Shown here piece by piece: positions 5,394-7,035 of a stretch of DNA of 7,035 nucleotides. Numbering within the stretch: position 1 is the stretch's first letter; each line of letters opens with the position of its first letter. The translations under genes and the position numbers were made by a program. Origin of the DNA: JAZRWQ01 sp045599805 (GTDB taxonomy: Bacteria > Bacillota > Clostridia > Oscillospirales > UMGS1783); contig JAZRWQ010000093.1 in NCBI GenBank assembly GCA_045599805.1, forward strand, positions 1 to 7,035, written 5' to 3'. A model generated the notes under the pieces. It did not search any database. It was given only the letters and a program-made list of their open reading frames with translations, and was not told the DNA's origin.

Positions 5394-5402
5394 TATTACA
5401 TT

Positions 5403-5434
5403 AAAAAAGCCTGCATATTCATGCAGGCTTTTTT
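5403..5434. terminator. Bidirectional terminator between the secreted protein and the GH36 gene
   Basis: GCCTGCAT (5409-5416) and ATGCAGGC (5421-5428) form an 8-bp stem with an ATTC loop, flanked by six A (5403-5408) and six T (5429-5434). It is symmetric and works for both convergent genes. It starts 9 bases after the TAA of the secreted protein and ends one base before the GH36 stop codon. Confidence 0.94.
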
Positions 5435-5435
5435 A

Positions 5436-7035
5436 TTATTTAACCTTGGTGAAGAACCAAATAGTGCCCTCACGCTTATTGAGTTTTATTTCAAAACCGT
5501 TCTGTTCAAAGTCAGCGCCATTAACGGATACCGTTTCATCGGTAAGCGGATTGCTTAATTTGTAATCGCATTCGGTGTCAATACCCTTGGGAAATACCTT
5601 AAAGGATTCCTTTTCGCACCGGTTATTGCGGATTGCTCTGAAGTAACCCTTGCTTCCGTCCGGCGTAACGTATTCGTTTACGAAAAAGTTGTCGGCTTCT
5701 CTTGAATCCTTGGAGATGGGGAAGAAGTAACCGGAAAGGTTGATTTCCATTGCTTTCTGCCATGCATCAGTAAGTTTCAGATCCTCCTCGGTCAGATTTT
5801 CGCCGAAGGACGGACTCCAGAACGGAGTGAAGCTTGAAATACGGCTGAAGGTATCGGAAGGATACCATACGATATGGTTTACATCGGGATATACGCCGTC
5901 TTTGTCCCAGTTGCCGCTGATGAGTCTGTGATATGGAATCCAGGTGTCAAGCGTTCTTGAAAAGCTCTGGGAAATAGGATGATAACCGTAAGCGTAATCG
6001 GTAGGATGCAAAGGCACCGAACGACGCAGCGTTTCAAGGTCGTTTCTTCTTCCGCCGGAGGAGCAGGAGTCAATCCATATACCGGGGTTGCGACTGAGCA
6101 GTTCGTCCCAATATTTGAGGTATCCCTGAATATACAGATTTTCGTTTATGCCCTGACGGTCAAGCGCTTCGTTCTCTCTCCAGAAACGTAAGGGAGGAAA
6201 GTTGAAGTCCTGACGGTAAACAGTAACGCCGTAGTCCTTTATAAGCTTATCTATGTAGTCGGTAAGCCACTTTCTGCAGTCCTCGTTGCCTAAATTCAAA
6301 AGAAAGTTGCGGGAAATGCCCCATTCGCCGTCATCCTCTGCTTCGGAATTAAGCAGCCATTCGGGATGCTCTTTTTCTATCATGGTGCCTTTTCTTACTC
6401 TTTCGGGCTCAAACCACAAAAGCAGTTCCATGTCGTGCTTGTGCAGCTCATCCGATACCGGCTTCAGTCCCTTCGGAAAACGCTTGGGATCGGCAAACCA
6501 GTTGCCTGTGCGGTACCAATGAACTTCGCCGTTGGGGAATGCACATTCATACCAGCCTGCGTCGATCCACCATGTCTTGTATGGGATGGGAGATGCGGCT
6601 GCTTTTTTTATGAATTCTATCTGATTTTCCTCATTTGACCTGGTATGTTCTTCGCCGCCGCCGTTATGCGAAATGGCGATTCTCGGTTTCAAAGGAGCGC
6701 CGTTTACTCTCGGCAGTATGTAGTCGAAATACCACATACGCCACATATTTGTGCCGAAGTCAAGATCGCCGGCATATGCCATTATGGTTACTTTCGGGGT
6801 GCGTATCGTTTCGCCGGGGCAAAGATACAGGTTGGTTATTTCCTGACCTGCCTTGAGCGCAAGTCCCTTAAGGTTGGCGCTGAAATCTGCTGCCCACTGT
6901 GCCGGCCAGCCTATGGCTATATTAAGTCCGTAATCTTCAAACTGTACTTTGAAATAGGGGAAACCCTGGTCGCAGGGGCGACCGGTCTGAGGAGTGTATT
7001 TCGACCACATCTGGTTTACGAAATATTCCTCTGTA
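5436..7035 (-). CDS. GH36-type alpha-galactosidase, C-terminal part (5' end outside the window)
   Basis: The reading frame stays open to the right edge (the residues before the first internal Met read TEEYFVNQ), so the true start lies beyond 7035 and about 532 residues are seen; family members are usually 650-750. The family hydrolyses terminal alpha-galactosides (melibiose, raffinose-type sugars) or related alpha-linked residues by a retaining mechanism. Counting from the Met at 7010: GWPAQW (34-39) of the N-terminal sandwich, then the (beta/alpha)8 barrel with RIAISHNGGGEE (110-121), KTWWIDAGWYE (145-155), WFADPKRFPKGLKPVSD (171-187), LLWFEPERV (197-205), VYRQDFN (264-270), WIDSCSSGGRRNDLETLRR (312-330) and LHPTDYAYG (334-342), and a C-terminal beta domain from about 435. 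D268 is the likely nucleophile, matching the Asp of the family KWDMN motif; D338 is the likely acid/base. No signal peptide can be judged. No sugar transporter or regulator is visible beside it. The exact substrate is uncertain. Confidence 0.87.
   Translation of the reverse strand, partial: TEEYFVNQMWSKYTPQTGRPCDQGFPYFKVQFEDYGLNIAIGWPAQWAADFSANLKGLALKAGQEITNLYLCPGETIRTPKVTIMAYAGDLDFGTNMWRMWYFDYILPRVNGAPLKPRIAISHNGGGEEHTRSNEENQIEFIKKAAASPIPYKTWWIDAGWYECAFPNGEVHWYRTGNWFADPKRFPKGLKPVSDELHKHDMELLLWFEPERVRKGTMIEKEHPEWLLNSEAEDDGEWGISRNFLLNLGNEDCRKWLTDYIDKLIKDYGVTVYRQDFNFPPLRFWRENEALDRQGINENLYIQGYLKYWDELLSRNPGIWIDSCSSGGRRNDLETLRRSVPLHPTDYAYGYHPISQSFSRTLDTWIPYHRLISGNWDKDGVYPDVNHIVWYPSDTFSRISSFTPFWSPSFGENLTEEDLKLTDAWQKAMEINLSGYFFPISKDSREADNFFVNEYVTPDGSKGYFRAIRNNRCEKESFKVFPKGIDTECDYKLSNPLTDETVSVNGADFEQNGFEIKLNKREGTIWFFTKVK

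Noticed and set aside
1..7035. Mobile element, phage, CRISPR or defence system
   Set aside because: No transposase, integrase, terminal repeats, direct-repeat arrays or defence-type genes were seen; all genes look chromosomal and metabolic or secreted.

Overview
The window reads like a chromosomal segment of a low-to-mid G+C Gram-positive anaerobe, most likely a gut-type Clostridia (Oscillospiraceae/Lachnospiraceae-like). The reasons are AGGAG-type ribosome binding sites about 7 nt from the starts, AT-rich intergenic DNA with TGTGN-extended -10 promoters, strong intrinsic terminators, a PyrR-type attenuator, and a secreted CHAP-like/Ig-like/FN3 protein of a kind common in these bacteria. The taxonomic call is inference.

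Layout, left to right. (1) Positions 1-164 hold the C-terminal end of a + strand membrane protein of the AspT/YidE antiporter-like family. (2) On the - strand lies a 143-residue DUF523/TudS-type iron-sulfur desulfidase candidate. It shares a bidirectional terminator with gene 1. (3) Divergent from it, and served by a back-to-back promoter pair, is upp (uracil phosphoribosyltransferase) on the + strand. (4) Next comes a uracil permease (NCS2/UraA family), preceded by its own promoter and a leader with mutually exclusive hairpins. The first hairpin has a CAGAGA hexaloop resembling a PyrR binding loop. (5) Convergent with it is a - strand DapF-superfamily gene that looks closer to the histidine racemase CntK than to housekeeping DapF. 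A serine sits where the first catalytic cysteine is expected. (6) On the + strand is a GTG-started secreted protein with a CHAP/NlpC-P60-like domain, a bacterial Ig-like domain and an FN3-like domain. (7) Convergent with that is the 3' part of a - strand GH36-type alpha-galactosidase that runs off the right edge.

Genes 2-4 form a plausible pyrimidine salvage module: import of uracil (UraA), conversion of uracil plus PRPP to UMP (Upp), and possibly recovery of uracil from thiolated uracil (TudS-like). The attenuator would close the loop by lowering permease expression when UMP is high. The upp product has unusual substitutions in its PRPP and uracil loops, so its substrate may not be plain uracil. 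The other genes show no obvious functional link to each other. All three convergent gene pairs are separated by compact hairpins that can serve both strands.

No rRNA, tRNA, CRISPR array, insertion sequence, phage gene or attachment site was recognised. No gene-free stretch exceeds about 235 bases.
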